Shown here piece by piece: positions 33,020 to 42,035 of a stretch of DNA of 64,000 bases. The notes beneath the pieces were generated by a model. The model had not been told where the DNA came from, did not search any database, and worked only from the letters and a program-made list of their open reading frames with translations. Location of the stretch: the NCBI GenBank assembly GCA_052389435.1, contig JBQTIB010000059.1:7669-71668 (forward strand), given 5' to 3'. A program made the position numbers and the translations under genes. The DNA is from JBQTKD01 sp052389435. Its GTDB lineage: Bacteria; Actinomycetota; Actinomycetes; Sporichthyales; Sporichthyaceae. Each line of letters opens with the position of its first letter. Positions within the stretch are counted from its first letter, which is position 1.

Positions 33020-34366
33020 CTATTCGTAGCGCAGTGCGTCGATGGGTTTGAGCGCCGCGGCGCGGTTGGCGGGGTAGAGCCCAAAGATCAGGCCGGTGGC
33101 CAGGGACACGCCCACGGCCAGGTAGATCGAGAAGGGCGCGATCACCGGTTCGACCCCGGCGATCTCGAACTGGACGGCTCCGAACGCGACCGCGACGCCG
33201 AGGACGCCGCCCGCGAGGGAGAGGAACACGGCTTCGCCGAGGAACTGGCCCACGATGTCCCGGCGGTTGGCGCCGATGGCCTTTCGGATGCCGATCTCGC
33301 GCGTTCGCTCGGTGACCGAGACCAGCATGATGTTCATGACGCCGATCCCGCCGACGAGCAGCGAGATCCCGGCGACCGCCGCGAGCAGGATCGTCAACGT
33401 GCGGTTGGAGTCCGCGGACACGTCCATCACCGCGCTGGCGTTGAAGACGAGGAAGTCCGCGTTGATCAGCGAGACCCCGTGGCGCTGGGCCAGGACGCGC
33501 GTGACCTCGCTCTGGGCCAGCGGAACGGTGTCGGCCGCCGTGGACTTGACCAGGATCGCGCTGATCGGGCCCTGCCCCGGCGGCGAGTACCCGTAGAGGG
33601 CGTCGTTGACGGCGGTGCCGACGGCGAGGATGCGGTTGTCCTGGTCCTGCTGACCGCTGTAGCCCTTGGCGCCGAGGATCCCGATCACGGTGAAGGCCTG
33701 TTTGTTCACCCGAATCGACTGACCGACGAGGGCGTTGGGATCGCGCCCGCCGATGTTGTTCGCGACCGTCGGGCCGAGCAGCATGAGACGGCTTCGCGCC
33801 TGGTAGTCGGCCTCGGTGAACATTCGCCCCGCGGTCACGGTGCTCTCGTCGATGGCGGTGAACGACGGCGTGGTGCCGATCAGCGACTGCGCGGTGGCGG
33901 AGGCGCTGCCGAAACCCAGCGAGACGTTCTGCATGAGCACGGCCGGCGCGACCTCGGCGACGTTGGGCGCGGCGGCCTTGTTCCGCAGCGCGTCCGCGTC
34001 TTCGTAGGTCAGCGTCGCCTTGCGAATCTGAGTGCCCGTCACCGACGGCGAGTTCAGCCCGAGGGCGCGCCGCAACTGACCCGCGATGCCGCCGCGCCCA
34101 CGCCCGGTGGGGGCGTCGGGAATGACGAACAGCGTGTTGGACCCGAGCCGGCTGATCGAGGCCTGCACGTCGCGCGAGGAGCCGGTGCCGACGGCGACGA
34201 GGGTGATGACGGATGCGACGCCGATGAGGATCATCAGCATCGTCAGTGCCGAGCGCATCTTGTTCGACACGATGCCGCGCACGGCGAACCGCAGGCTTTC
34301 GACGATTCGCAACCCGTCCCCCAGGAGTCGCTCCCGCACGGGAGTGAAGACCTCACGCTGAGGCAC
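33020..34366 (-). CDS. MacB/FtsX-like ABC transporter permease
   Basis: 448 residues. N-terminal helix near SALTMLMILIGVASVITLVAVG, a large extracytoplasmic MacB-core domain (residues about 75-300), then three helices near the C-terminus (LTILLAAVAGISLLVGGIG, GVAVAFGAVQFEIAG, LAVGVSLATGLIFGLYPA) and the coupling helix ERTREIGIRKAIGA. It pairs with a MacB ATPase in related systems, but no ATPase gene is adjacent, so it must use one encoded elsewhere. GTG 34366 is the start; a TTG further in (GLRIVES) is possible. Family is clear; substrate unknown. Confidence 0.85.
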   Translation of the reverse strand: MPQREVFTPVRERLLGDGLRIVESLRFAVRGIVSNKMRSALTMLMILIGVASVITLVAVGTGSSRDVQASISRLGSNTLFVIPDAPTGRGRGGIAGQLRRALGLNSPSVTGTQIRKATLTYEDADALRNKAAAPNVAEVAPAVLMQNVSLGFGSASATAQSLIGTTPSFTAIDESTVTAGRMFTEADYQARSRLMLLGPTVANNIGGRDPNALVGQSIRVNKQAFTVIGILGAKGYSGQQDQDNRILAVGTAVNDALYGYSPPGQGPISAILVKSTAADTVPLAQSEVTRVLAQRHGVSLINADFLVFNASAVMDVSADSNRTLTILLAAVAGISLLVGGIGVMNIMLVSVTERTREIGIRKAIGANRRDIVGQFLGEAVFLSLAGGVLGVAVAFGAVQFEIAGVEPVIAPFSIYLAVGVSLATGLIFGLYPANRAAALKPIDALRYE

Positions 34367-34485
34367 AAACCTGGACGCAGTGGTGCCATCGACCTGTGAG
34401 TGTCCTGCGAGTCCTGCCGGCGTCGCGGCTGCGCGGACCGGAGATACCCCGGCCCGCGCAATCCGGATGCGATGGACACGTTCCG

Positions 34486-35106
34486 CTATCGCGTAGCGGG
34501 CACCGTCACCGTCGTCGTGTTGCCGACGGCGTTGAGCTCGCCGGAGACCGTCCCGACGCTCGCGAGTACCCCGACGCCGGTGGTGGTCTGGCTTCCGTCC
34601 GTCGCCGAGTCGACGTCGTTGGCGAGTGCCTTGAGCGCCGTCTGGGTGAACGTCACCGTGCAGGTGGCGCCCGGCGCAAGGATCAGCGCGCCCTGCGGAG
34701 TCAACGTTGCGACCCCGGTCTCGGAGTCCGTGGCGACCGCCAGGGCGACCGAACCGCAGGCCCCGGTGGCCACGGCGTTGCCGATCTCGAACACTCCCGG
34801 CTCGGGAGTCGTGCACCCGAGTGGGCCGTCGACGGAGACCGCGCCACCGCAGGCGGGCAGGACCCTGATCGCAGACACCGTCACCGGCGCCGAGCCGATG
34901 TTCTTTCCGGTGATCGTGGTCTGTCCCGATCCGCCGACCTCGACGGTCTGCGGGAACGCGGCGGTGAGCGCGTCGCTCGGTGCCGGCATGGCGTGGGCGG
35001 CGGTCGTGCCCGGCAGGGTCGCGACGACCAGGCCCGCGACCACGAGCGCGGTGCGCGGCGCGACGCGACGGCCGGCGACGGTGGCCAGTGCATGGTGGAG
35101 TGGCAT
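34486..35106 (-). CDS. secreted Ig-like/repeat-type protein, paralogue 1
   Basis: 206 residues. A signal peptide is visible (RTALVVAGLVVATLPGTTAAHA), with cleavage after AHA. The mature part is Thr/Val-rich, beta-structured, and includes VSAIRVLPACGGAVSV, GCTTPEPGVFEIG, then LAPGATCTVTFTQTALKAL. It aligns along its length with the neighbouring lipoprotein gene at 35137-35943. ATG preceded by GGGAG. Probably a cell-surface or secreted protein; no enzyme motif is recognised. Confidence 0.7.
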   Translation of the reverse strand: MPLHHALATVAGRRVAPRTALVVAGLVVATLPGTTAAHAMPAPSDALTAAFPQTVEVGGSGQTTITGKNIGSAPVTVSAIRVLPACGGAVSVDGPLGCTTPEPGVFEIGNAVATGACGSVALAVATDSETGVATLTPQGALILAPGATCTVTFTQTALKALANDVDSATDGSQTTTGVGVLASVGTVSGELNAVGNTTTVTVPATR

Positions 35107-35136
35107 GAGTTCTCCCGAACGAGAGGTGGCTAGAGG

Positions 35137-35943
35137 TCAGGGGGTGATCGGAGCGCCGTTGTCGTTGCCGTTGCTGTTGTTGCCGACGTTGCGGTTGCCG
35201 TTGTTGCAGCTGCCGAGGTTGTCGTTCCCGTTGTTGCCGAACGTCCCGGCTGCGTTGCGGTCGCCGTTGTTCGGGGCGTTGGTCGGGCAGGTCGGCGGCG
35301 GGTTCGGCACCGCTTCGGCCTGGGCCTGCGTCACGGTCACCTGCGCGGGCGTGCCGAGGGTGGTGAATTCGAGCGGGCTTCCGTTGACATCGAGTGCCGC
35401 GCCGGCGCCGGTGAAGGTCTGCACCCCGGGCGCCGACGGGTCGACGTCGACGGCAGGCAGGCCCAGGGTCGTCTGACGCAGCGTGATCGTGCAGGTGTCC
35501 CCGGGGTTCACGGTCACCGGCGAGCCGGTCGGGGTGAAGGTGACGATCCCCGCGGCGTCCGGCGCCGAGGTTGCCAGGCCGGCCGAATTGCAGCCGGCCG
35601 ACGGCGGCGTGACCGGGTCGGGGACCAACTGGAACACCCCGGCGTCCGGGTTGGTGCAGCCGAGGACCGCAGCCGGGTCGCTGGTCAGTCCTTCGACCGT
35701 TCCGCCGCAGGAGGGCAGCACGCGGAAGGAGATCAGCGACAGGGCGCCGAAGCCGGCGTCGTTGGTGAACGAGACCGTCACCGCCGCGGTCTGGTCGATG
35801 GCCGTCGAGGCCGGAAAGGTCGCCCGGACGCTGTTGGGCGTGGGCGGGGCACAGGAGGCGAGCGCCACTCCGAGCGCGATCGCCGAGGTCCCGACGAGGG
35901 CTCTGCCTCGCGTACCGATGACTCGTGCAGTGGGCGTGCGCAT
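35137..35943 (-). CDS. lipoprotein paralogue 2 with an Asn/Gly-rich tail
   Basis: 268 residues. Signal sequence with lipobox LASC (residues about 27-31). The body parallels the previous protein (ISFRVLPSCGGTVEG, LGCTNPDAGVFQL, VTVNPGDTCTITLRQTTL). The last 50 residues are unusual: NNGDRNAAGTFG, NNGNDNLGSCNNGN, RNVGNNSNGNDN, with many Asn and Gly, likely a disordered or repeat-like stretch. GGGAG precedes the ATG at 35943. Upstream of gene 34486, same strand, so probably cotranscribed with it and with the permease beyond. Confidence 0.72.
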   Translation of the reverse strand: MRTPTARVIGTRGRALVGTSAIALGVALASCAPPTPNSVRATFPASTAIDQTAAVTVSFTNDAGFGALSLISFRVLPSCGGTVEGLTSDPAAVLGCTNPDAGVFQLVPDPVTPPSAGCNSAGLATSAPDAAGIVTFTPTGSPVTVNPGDTCTITLRQTTLGLPAVDVDPSAPGVQTFTGAGAALDVNGSPLEFTTLGTPAQVTVTQAQAEAVPNPPPTCPTNAPNNGDRNAAGTFGNNGNDNLGSCNNGNRNVGNNSNGNDNGAPITP

Positions 35944-36089
35944 AAGGTCTCCCGACTGGCCGATGCGTAGTGCCCCACAGGAGGCCACACGCGTCGAGGT
36001 TGGGACCAGACGCTTAGCCAGTTCGGGCGATATGCCCGACGGGTCCGCAACCGCCGGAAGGTCCGCGATATCGCGGTCGTCCGCTTTGG

Positions 36090-37790
36090 TCAGCCTGCGC
36101 GCTGTGCGGCGGCGGCCGCGAGCAGTTCCTTCGCGTGGGTGCGAGCCGCCTTGGAGTCCGAATCGCCGGCGAGCATGCGGGAGAGTTCGGTCAGTCGCGC
36201 CCTGTCGTTCAGCGCCGTGACGGCAGTGCGGGTGACCTCGCCGGAGGCGTCCTTCTCCACCAGCAGGTGCGCGTCGGCGAAGGCCGCGACCTGTGGGAGG
36301 TGGGTGACCACCAGAACCTGGGAGGTGCGGGCGAGGCGGGCGAGGCGGGCACCGACCTCGACGGCCGCCTTGCCGCCGATGCCGGCGTCGACCTCGTCGA
36401 AGACGAACGTCGGCGCCGGGTCCGCGCCGGCCAGAACGACCTGTAGGGCGAGCATGATCCGGGACAGTTCGCCGCCGGAGGCGCCCTTGTGGATCGGGCG
36501 GGCGGGTGCGCCCGGGTGAGGGGCGAGGCGGAACTCGACGTCGTCCGCGCCGTCCGGTCCCGGAGCGGACGGTTCGACCACGACGACGAACTTCGCCTGC
36601 GGCATCGCCAACGCGGCGAGTTCGGCCTCGACCTGTGCGGCGAGCGTGCCGGCGACCGAGGTGCGCGCGGCCCGCAGCCGATCGGCGATACCGGTCAGCG
36701 TGTCCTCGAGCGCCTTCTCCCGCCCGCGGAGTTCGTCGCCCGATTCGGCGTCGGAGTCCAACTCGAACAGGCGGGGCGCGGCCTTGGCCGCCCAGTCCAG
36801 GACGTCGTCGACGCGTGGTCCGTACTTGCGGCAGAGCCTGGTGAGGGCGGCGAGGCGTTCCTGGGCGGCGTCGAGCCGAGCCGGGTCGACGTCGATCCCG
36901 GCGGCGTAGGAGGCGAGGTCCATGCTCACCTCGTTGGCCAGGTGGGCGATCTCGGTGAGGCGCTCGGCGAGCGCGCCGAGTTGGGGGTCGTGGTCGGCGG
37001 CCGCCGCCAGGGCACTGCGGGCGTGGCCGATCAGGCCGAGGGCGTCGGCGCCGCTGCGCTCGGTCGGATCGCCGCGCAGCGCGTCCTGTGCGCTGCGGGC
37101 GGCGCTGCCGAGATCGGCGGCGTTGCCGAGGCGCGCGATCTCGACCACGAGCGTCGCGTCCTCGCCGGGCTGCGGATCGACGGCGGCGATCTCCTCCAGG
37201 CCGAACCGAAGGCCGTCGGCCTCCACGGCCCGTTCGGCCGCGCGGCCGGTGACGTCGGCGAGGCGGGCGCGCAGCACCTTGAGCTCCGCGTAGGTCTCGC
37301 GGTACTCGGCGAGCGGGGCGGCGAGGTCGGCGCCGCCGAAGCGGTCGAGTACCTCGCGGGCTCGGCCCGGACGGGCCAGGCCCTGCTGTTCGTGCTGGCC
37401 GTGCACGGTGACGAGGTCGTTCGCCAACTCGGCCAGCAGGCCGATGGGTGCGGCCGCTCCGCCGACCCAGGCGCGCGAGCGCGATTCGGGCAGCACGATG
37501 CGTCCGACGAGCAGGATGTCGCCGTCTTCGAGTTCCCCGCCCGCGTCGTGGACCCGCGCCGCGACGGGCCCGTCGGGGTCGATGCGAATACGGCCTTCGA
37601 CGGAGAGCCGCGCGGACTCCGAGCGCACCAGGGTGCCGTCGCTACGGCCGCCGAAGAGCAGGCCGAGCCCGCTCATCACCATCGTCTTGCCCGCGCCGGT
37701 CTCGCCGGTGAGCACGGTCAGACCGGGGCCGAGTTCGAGTACGGCCTCGGAGATGACTCCGAGCCCGCGGATGACGATTTCCTCGATCAC
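36090..37790 (-). CDS. recN: DNA repair protein RecN
   Basis: 566 residues. An SMC-like ATPase for double-strand-break repair. Walker A GETGAGKTM lies at residues 32-40, and a coiled-coil region with Ala/Arg/Glu heptads runs through residues about 150-370. The second half holds SGGELSRIMLALQ (signature) and FDEVDAGIGG (Walker B). Start GTG 37790. It directly follows nadK (23-bp gap), the usual nadK-recN order of actinobacteria. Confidence 0.95.
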   Translation of the reverse strand: MIEEIVIRGLGVISEAVLELGPGLTVLTGETGAGKTMVMSGLGLLFGGRSDGTLVRSESARLSVEGRIRIDPDGPVAARVHDAGGELEDGDILLVGRIVLPESRSRAWVGGAAAPIGLLAELANDLVTVHGQHEQQGLARPGRAREVLDRFGGADLAAPLAEYRETYAELKVLRARLADVTGRAAERAVEADGLRFGLEEIAAVDPQPGEDATLVVEIARLGNAADLGSAARSAQDALRGDPTERSGADALGLIGHARSALAAAADHDPQLGALAERLTEIAHLANEVSMDLASYAAGIDVDPARLDAAQERLAALTRLCRKYGPRVDDVLDWAAKAAPRLFELDSDAESGDELRGREKALEDTLTGIADRLRAARTSVAGTLAAQVEAELAALAMPQAKFVVVVEPSAPGPDGADDVEFRLAPHPGAPARPIHKGASGGELSRIMLALQVVLAGADPAPTFVFDEVDAGIGGKAAVEVGARLARLARTSQVLVVTHLPQVAAFADAHLLVEKDASGEVTRTAVTALNDRARLTELSRMLAGDSDSKAARTHAKELLAAAAAQRAG

Positions 37791-37812
37791 GTGCGCTCCC
37801 CCGCCACCGCCG

Positions 37813-38715
37813 TCACTCGCTCTCGCCCGTCCACGGCTCGGCTCCGCGCCACCCGCGAACGGGGAGTTCGAACTTGCGAACCAGCCGGTCGGTGAAGGAC
37901 GCCGGAGCGAGCCGGGCGAAGCGGACCGGCACGGCGCCCCGACGCACCTCGACCCGCGCCCCGTCGGGCAACTGCCAGGTGCGGCGCCCGTCCACGCGGA
38001 GCACGCCGGGCGAGGTGCCGGGCTCGACCTCGACGGCCAGCACCGAGTCCGGGCCCACGACCAGCGGGCGGACGAAGAGCGCGTGGGCGGACAGCGGAAT
38101 GAGCAGCAGCGCCTCGACCTCGGGCCAGATCACCGGCCCGCCGGCGGAGAACGCGTAGGCGGTGGAGCCGGTCGGGGTCGCGCACACGACGCCGTCGCAG
38201 CCCCAGCGGGACAGCGGGCGTCCGTCGACCTCGGCGACGACCTCGAGCATGCGGTCCCGTTTTTCGATCGAGGCCTCGTTCAGCGCCCAGGTGCTCGCCA
38301 GGACGCTGCCGCCCACGCGGGCGACGACGTCGACGGTCATGCGCTCCTCGACGGTCCAGTCCTGCGCGATCACCCGATCGGCGACCACGCTGAGCTGGCC
38401 GCGTTCGGCCTCGGCGAGAAACCCGACGTGGCCGAGGTTGACCCCGAGCAGCGGGACGCGCGCCTCGCGGGTCAGTTCGGCGCCGCGCAGCAGGCTTCCG
38501 TCGCCGCCGAGCACGACGGCGAGTTCGCAGCCGTGGGCGGCGTCGGGTTCGGCGGCCACCGGTTCGACCCCGGCGATCGCCAACTGCTCGGCTTCGATCT
38601 TCGGTGCGCGCACGACGATCCCGGCCTTCTGCAGCCGCGCGACCAGGGTGCGCGCGGCGTCCAGCGCGTCGGAACGGCCGACGTGCGCGAGGAGGAGGAC
38701 CGTGCGACCGCTCAC
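37813..38715 (-). CDS. nadK: NAD kinase
   Basis: 300 residues. Phosphorylates NAD to NADP. The family motif GGDGSLLRGAEL lies near residues 70-82 (GGDG for nucleotide binding) and CATPTGSTAYAFSAGGP near 190. GTG start overlaps the end of tlyA (GTGA). It sits between tlyA and recN as in Mycobacterium tuberculosis (Rv1694-Rv1696). Confidence 0.95.
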   Translation of the reverse strand: MSGRTVLLLAHVGRSDALDAARTLVARLQKAGIVVRAPKIEAEQLAIAGVEPVAAEPDAAHGCELAVVLGGDGSLLRGAELTREARVPLLGVNLGHVGFLAEAERGQLSVVADRVIAQDWTVEERMTVDVVARVGGSVLASTWALNEASIEKRDRMLEVVAEVDGRPLSRWGCDGVVCATPTGSTAYAFSAGGPVIWPEVEALLLIPLSAHALFVRPLVVGPDSVLAVEVEPGTSPGVLRVDGRRTWQLPDGARVEVRRGAVPVRFARLAPASFTDRLVRKFELPVRGWRGAEPWTGESE

Positions 38716-39530
38716 TGCGGGCCAGCCGCCATCGCCGCGACCAGGTCGTCCTCGACGAGCGGTTCCGCATCCCGGTGCAGCCAGAGAAAGTACTCCACGT
38801 TGCCCTGCGGACCGGGCAACTGACTGGCCGTCACGCCACGTACGCCGAGGCCCAGCCCGAGCGCCGTGGCGGCGACCTCGCGAACCGCGGCCGCCCGTAG
38901 TTCGGGCTTGCGCACGACGCCGCCGGGCTCGAGGCGCTCCTTGCCGACCTCGAACTGCGGCTTGACCATCAGCACCAGGTCCGCGTCCGGTGCCACCAAC
39001 GCGAGCAATGGCGGGAGCACGGTGGACAGGGAGATGAAGGACAGATCGCTCACGACGAGCTCGGGAGCGGGCGCCAGTTCTGCGGGCTCCACGGTGCGAA
39101 TGTTGGTGCGCTCGAACACGACCACCCGCTCGTCGGTGCGCAGCTTCCAGGCCAGCTGTCCGTAGCCGACGTCGACGGCGAGCACGGTCTGGGCACCCCT
39201 GCGCAGCAGGACCTCGGTGAACCCGCCCGTGGAGGCGCCGGCGTCGAGACAGCGACGGCCCGCGACCACCGGTCCCCCGCCGGGGCGGGAGTCGAAGTCC
39301 GCGAGCGCGCCTTCGAGCTTGTACGCGCCGCGCGAAACCCAGTCCGGGTCCGTCTCGTCTTCGGCGACGAGGATCGGTTCGGCCGGCAGCACCTGGGTGG
39401 CCGACTTGGCGGCCTGCCGGCCGGAGACGGTGACCCGCCCGGCGGCGATCAGCTGCGCGGCGTGCTCGCGCGAGCGCGCCAGTTCGCGGCGCACGAGTTC
39501 GGCGTCGAGGCGGGTGAGCTTGTTCGTCAC
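38712..39530 (-). CDS. tlyA: rRNA 2'-O-methyltransferase TlyA
   Basis: 272 residues. An S4 domain at residues about 5-60 (LVRRELARSREHAAQLIAAG) is followed by an FtsJ-like methyltransferase domain with CLDAGASTGGFTEVLLRRGA (SAM motif). TlyA methylates 16S and 23S rRNA nucleotides and affects capreomycin sensitivity in mycobacteria. Overlaps nadK by four bases. Confidence 0.93.
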   Translation of the reverse strand: MTNKLTRLDAELVRRELARSREHAAQLIAAGRVTVSGRQAAKSATQVLPAEPILVAEDETDPDWVSRGAYKLEGALADFDSRPGGGPVVAGRRCLDAGASTGGFTEVLLRRGAQTVLAVDVGYGQLAWKLRTDERVVVFERTNIRTVEPAELAPAPELVVSDLSFISLSTVLPPLLALVAPDADLVLMVKPQFEVGKERLEPGGVVRKPELRAAAVREVAATALGLGLGVRGVTASQLPGPQGNVEYFLWLHRDAEPLVEDDLVAAMAAGPQ

Positions 39531-39534
39531 GCGC

Positions 39535-39810
39535 TCAGCGTCCGGAGACGGTGTGGTCGAGGTCGGCGAGGCAGTCGCGCAGACCGCGGTGCACCGAGTC
39601 GTAGATCGCGACGTGGTCGGCGACCGGCGCGCCGGCGAGGCTCAGCAGGCCGGCGAGGACCTCGTCGACCCGCTCGTCGGCCGTGTGGGGCAAGTCGACG
39701 CCGGCGAAGGGTGCGTCGCCCGCCGCCACCGCGGTCTCCGGTTCGGCCTGCGCGGGCTCGGCCGATCCGGATTCGGTCTGTTCGGCCACGATCTCGCTGT
39801 ACTCGGTCAC
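39535..39810 (-). CDS. small acidic conserved protein upstream of tlyA
   Basis: 91 residues, Ala/Glu-rich at the N-terminus and ending in DSVHRGLRDCLADLDHTVSG, a predicted helix. It lies 4 bp upstream of tlyA on the same strand. Small proteins of this type are often found at this place in actinobacterial genomes, but I know no function. The reading frame is plausible because of ATG, context and composition. Confidence 0.6.
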   Translation of the reverse strand: MTEYSEIVAEQTESGSAEPAQAEPETAVAAGDAPFAGVDLPHTADERVDEVLAGLLSLAGAPVADHVAIYDSVHRGLRDCLADLDHTVSGR

Positions 39811-39960
39811 CCCTGCACGCTACAGGCGATTGAGGCGAGCGAATCGGAAGAGCCCGTCTGCGAGCTTGCGAGCGGCCCTTCGACTTCCGAGCCGATTGAG
39901 CCTGTTGACGAGCGCAGCGAGGATCGGCGCGCGCCGGCGAGCTTTCCGGCCGTCGCGCGC

Positions 39961-41235
39961 TCAGCCGCCGACCACCCGGACCGCGGCCAGGTTGCGCTTG
40001 CCGCGGCGCAGCAGCAGCCACTCGCCGTGCAGCAGGTCCGCGGCGGCGGGGACGGCGGCCTCGTCGGTCACCTTCGCGTTGTTCACGTACGCGCCGCCCT
40101 CGCCGATGGTCCGGCGCGCGGAGTTGCCGCTCTTCTCCAGACCGGTGGCGATCAGCAGGTCGACGACCGAGGGCAGGGGCGCGGACACCTCGGCGTTCGG
40201 CAGTTCGCTCAGCGCGGCGGCGAGGGTCGCGGCGTCGAGGTCGGCGATCTCCCCGCGGCCGAACAGGGCGGCACCCGCGGCCTCGGCGCCGGTGGCCGCC
40301 GCCTCGCCGTGCACGAGCGTGGTCAGCTCGCGGGCCAGGGCGCGCTGGGCCTCGCGGGCGCCGGGCCGCTCGGCGGTGGCCTTCTCGAGCTCGGAGACCT
40401 GATCCTGCGTCAGGAACGTGAGGGACTTCAGGTAGCCGATCACGTCCCGGTCGTCGGTGTTCAGCCAGAACTGGAAGAACGCGTACGGCGTGGTGAGCGA
40501 GACGTCGAGCCACACGGCGCCGGACTCGGTCTTGCCGAACTTGGAGCCGTCGGACTTGGTGAGCAGGTTGGTGGTGAGGGCGTGGGCCTTGCCGCCTTCG
40601 ACCCGGCGCACCAGTTCGCAGCCGGCGGTGATGTTCCCCCACTGGTCCGAGCCGCCGATCTGCAGCGTGCAGTTGTGGCGGCGGTACAGCTCCAGGTAGT
40701 CCATCGACTGGAGCAGAACGTAGGAGAACTCGGTGTAGGAGATGCCCACGTCGGAGTTCAGGCGGTTCTGCACCGCGTCCCGGGCGAGCATCCGGTTGAC
40801 CGGGAAGTGCTTGCCGATGTCGCGCAGGAAGTCGACGGTGGACAGCGGCTGGGTCCAGTCGAGGTTGTTCACCATGACGGCCGGGTTGTCGCCTTCGAAG
40901 TCCAGGAACGGCTCGATCTGTGCGCGGATCCTGCCGACCCACTCCCCGACGACGTCCCTGGTGTTGAGGGTGCGCTCCGAGGTCTCCTTCGGGTCGCCGA
41001 TGAGCCCCGTGGCCCCGCCGACGAGCGCGATGACCCGGTGCCCGGCCTGCTGGAAGCGCCGCAGGGTGAGCACCTGCACCAGGTGCCCCACGTGCAGGCT
41101 CGGCGCGGTCGGGTCGAACCCGCAGTAGAGGGTCACCGGCCCGTCGGCCAGCGCCTTCTCCAGCGCCTCCCGCTCGGTGTGCTGTGCGACGAGATCCCGC
41201 CACCCAAGTTCGTCCAGGATCCCCGACACGTGCAT
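39961..41235 (-). CDS. tyrS: tyrosyl-tRNA synthetase
   Basis: 424 residues, full length. HIGH-like HVGHL in PTAPSLHVGHLVQVL and the KMSKS-like motif as KFGKT (SDGSKFGKTES). Tyr-site residues are in YSYTEFSY-like GISYTEFSYVLLQS and GGSDQWGNI. C-terminal S4-type RNA-binding region near SARRTIGEGGAYVNN. I chose the ATG at 41235 with GGAGGGA just upstream; the GTG 6 nt further in has better spacing and gives a start typical of the family. Confidence 0.95.
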   Translation of the reverse strand: MHVSGILDELGWRDLVAQHTEREALEKALADGPVTLYCGFDPTAPSLHVGHLVQVLTLRRFQQAGHRVIALVGGATGLIGDPKETSERTLNTRDVVGEWVGRIRAQIEPFLDFEGDNPAVMVNNLDWTQPLSTVDFLRDIGKHFPVNRMLARDAVQNRLNSDVGISYTEFSYVLLQSMDYLELYRRHNCTLQIGGSDQWGNITAGCELVRRVEGGKAHALTTNLLTKSDGSKFGKTESGAVWLDVSLTTPYAFFQFWLNTDDRDVIGYLKSLTFLTQDQVSELEKATAERPGAREAQRALARELTTLVHGEAAATGAEAAGAALFGRGEIADLDAATLAAALSELPNAEVSAPLPSVVDLLIATGLEKSGNSARRTIGEGGAYVNNAKVTDEAAVPAAADLLHGEWLLLRRGKRNLAAVRVVGG

Positions 41236-41364
41236 TCCCTCCGAGCGGCGTTGAGACAACCGCCGGATTCTCTCACCGCCACGCGCCGGGCCTCGCCCCG
41301 ATATTCCCCAGGGCACCACGTGGTCCAGCGGCGGCATCCCGCGCGGTCGCCGCAGCCTTCACCC

Positions 41365-42018
41365 ATGGTCGAGCGCTTCGGCAACCGAGATCCGTTCGCT
41401 AGCGAGGTCGGCGACTTCTGGTCGCGCGACCTTCGGCACCTCGACCTTTGGGCCGGTGGCCGGCACCTGACCGTGGACAACGCTGCCTACGTTCCCTCCC
41501 TCATCGCCGGCATTCGGGTGTCGATCGCCGAAGTTGCCGCCGGTGCCGTGCCGGCCTGTCCGTTCCCCGAGTTGGCCCCCGAGGACGTCTTCGTGCGCCT
41601 TCTCGAGGACGCGGACCACCTGGACGAGCGCGCCGAACTGGCCGAACGGCACTGGTTCCCGGACTGGGACGAGATCGTGGACAACGTCAGGAGGTACGTG
41701 TGGCAGAACGGGGACCTCGTCTACAGGTCGAACACCGCTCGCAGTGCCTCGTCGACGGCCTGGACGTCCTCGAACGAAAGCCGGCCGACCTTCCGTCCCA
41801 GCCGAAGCTCGGGGTCCACACTCTGCAACTGGTCGACCATGACGACCGTGCGCTCGTCCCCCACCTGGACCTGGGGGCGCATCAACATCGGCTTGGCGCT
41901 GGCCGACGTGGGAGCGATCACGACGGTGTTCCAGGCGAAGGAGTCGTTCTGCACGACAACTCCATACCGGTCGCCGGCCGGCTCGTGCCCCTTGGGGGCG
42001 CGAGGTGGGAACTCGTAG
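41365..42018 (+). CDS. conserved hypothetical protein, C-terminal part read through the toxin gene
   Basis: 217-residue frame from ATG 41365 to the stop at 42018. Residues 1-118 or so (FGNRDPFASEVGDFWSRDL, HLDLWAGGRHLTVDNAAYV, FPDWDEIVDNVRRYVW) look like a real folded protein, with the acidic/aromatic character of a conserved domain. From about residue 120 the product is Ser/Arg/Thr-rich and is simply the antisense of mazF (41721-42035). I suspect a gene cut off by arrival of the toxin-antitoxin cassette, or one whose true end differs. I cannot name the family. Confidence 0.45.
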   Translation: MVERFGNRDPFASEVGDFWSRDLRHLDLWAGGRHLTVDNAAYVPSLIAGIRVSIAEVAAGAVPACPFPELAPEDVFVRLLEDADHLDERAELAERHWFPDWDEIVDNVRRYVWQNGDLVYRSNTARSASSTAWTSSNESRPTFRPSRSSGSTLCNWSTMTTVRSSPTWTWGRINIGLALADVGAITTVFQAKESFCTTTPYRSPAGSCPLGARGGNS

Positions 42019-42035
42019 ACGTCACCCCTCAACAA
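41721..42035 (-). CDS. mazF: MazF/PemK-family toxin endoribonuclease
   Basis: 104 residues. LRGDVYEF, GVVVQNDSF and TVVIAPTSAS at the start, then VMVDQLQSVDPELRLGRKVG, match MazF: sequence-specific mRNA cleavage restrained by its antitoxin. The start is a TTG at 42035 inside the end of the antitoxin gene (14-bp overlap), typical of translationally coupled toxin-antitoxin pairs. The toxin gene also overlaps the 3' part of a plus-strand hypothetical gene. Confidence 0.85.
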   Translation of the reverse strand: MLRGDVYEFPPRAPKGHEPAGDRYGVVVQNDSFAWNTVVIAPTSASAKPMLMRPQVQVGDERTVVMVDQLQSVDPELRLGRKVGRLSFEDVQAVDEALRAVFDL

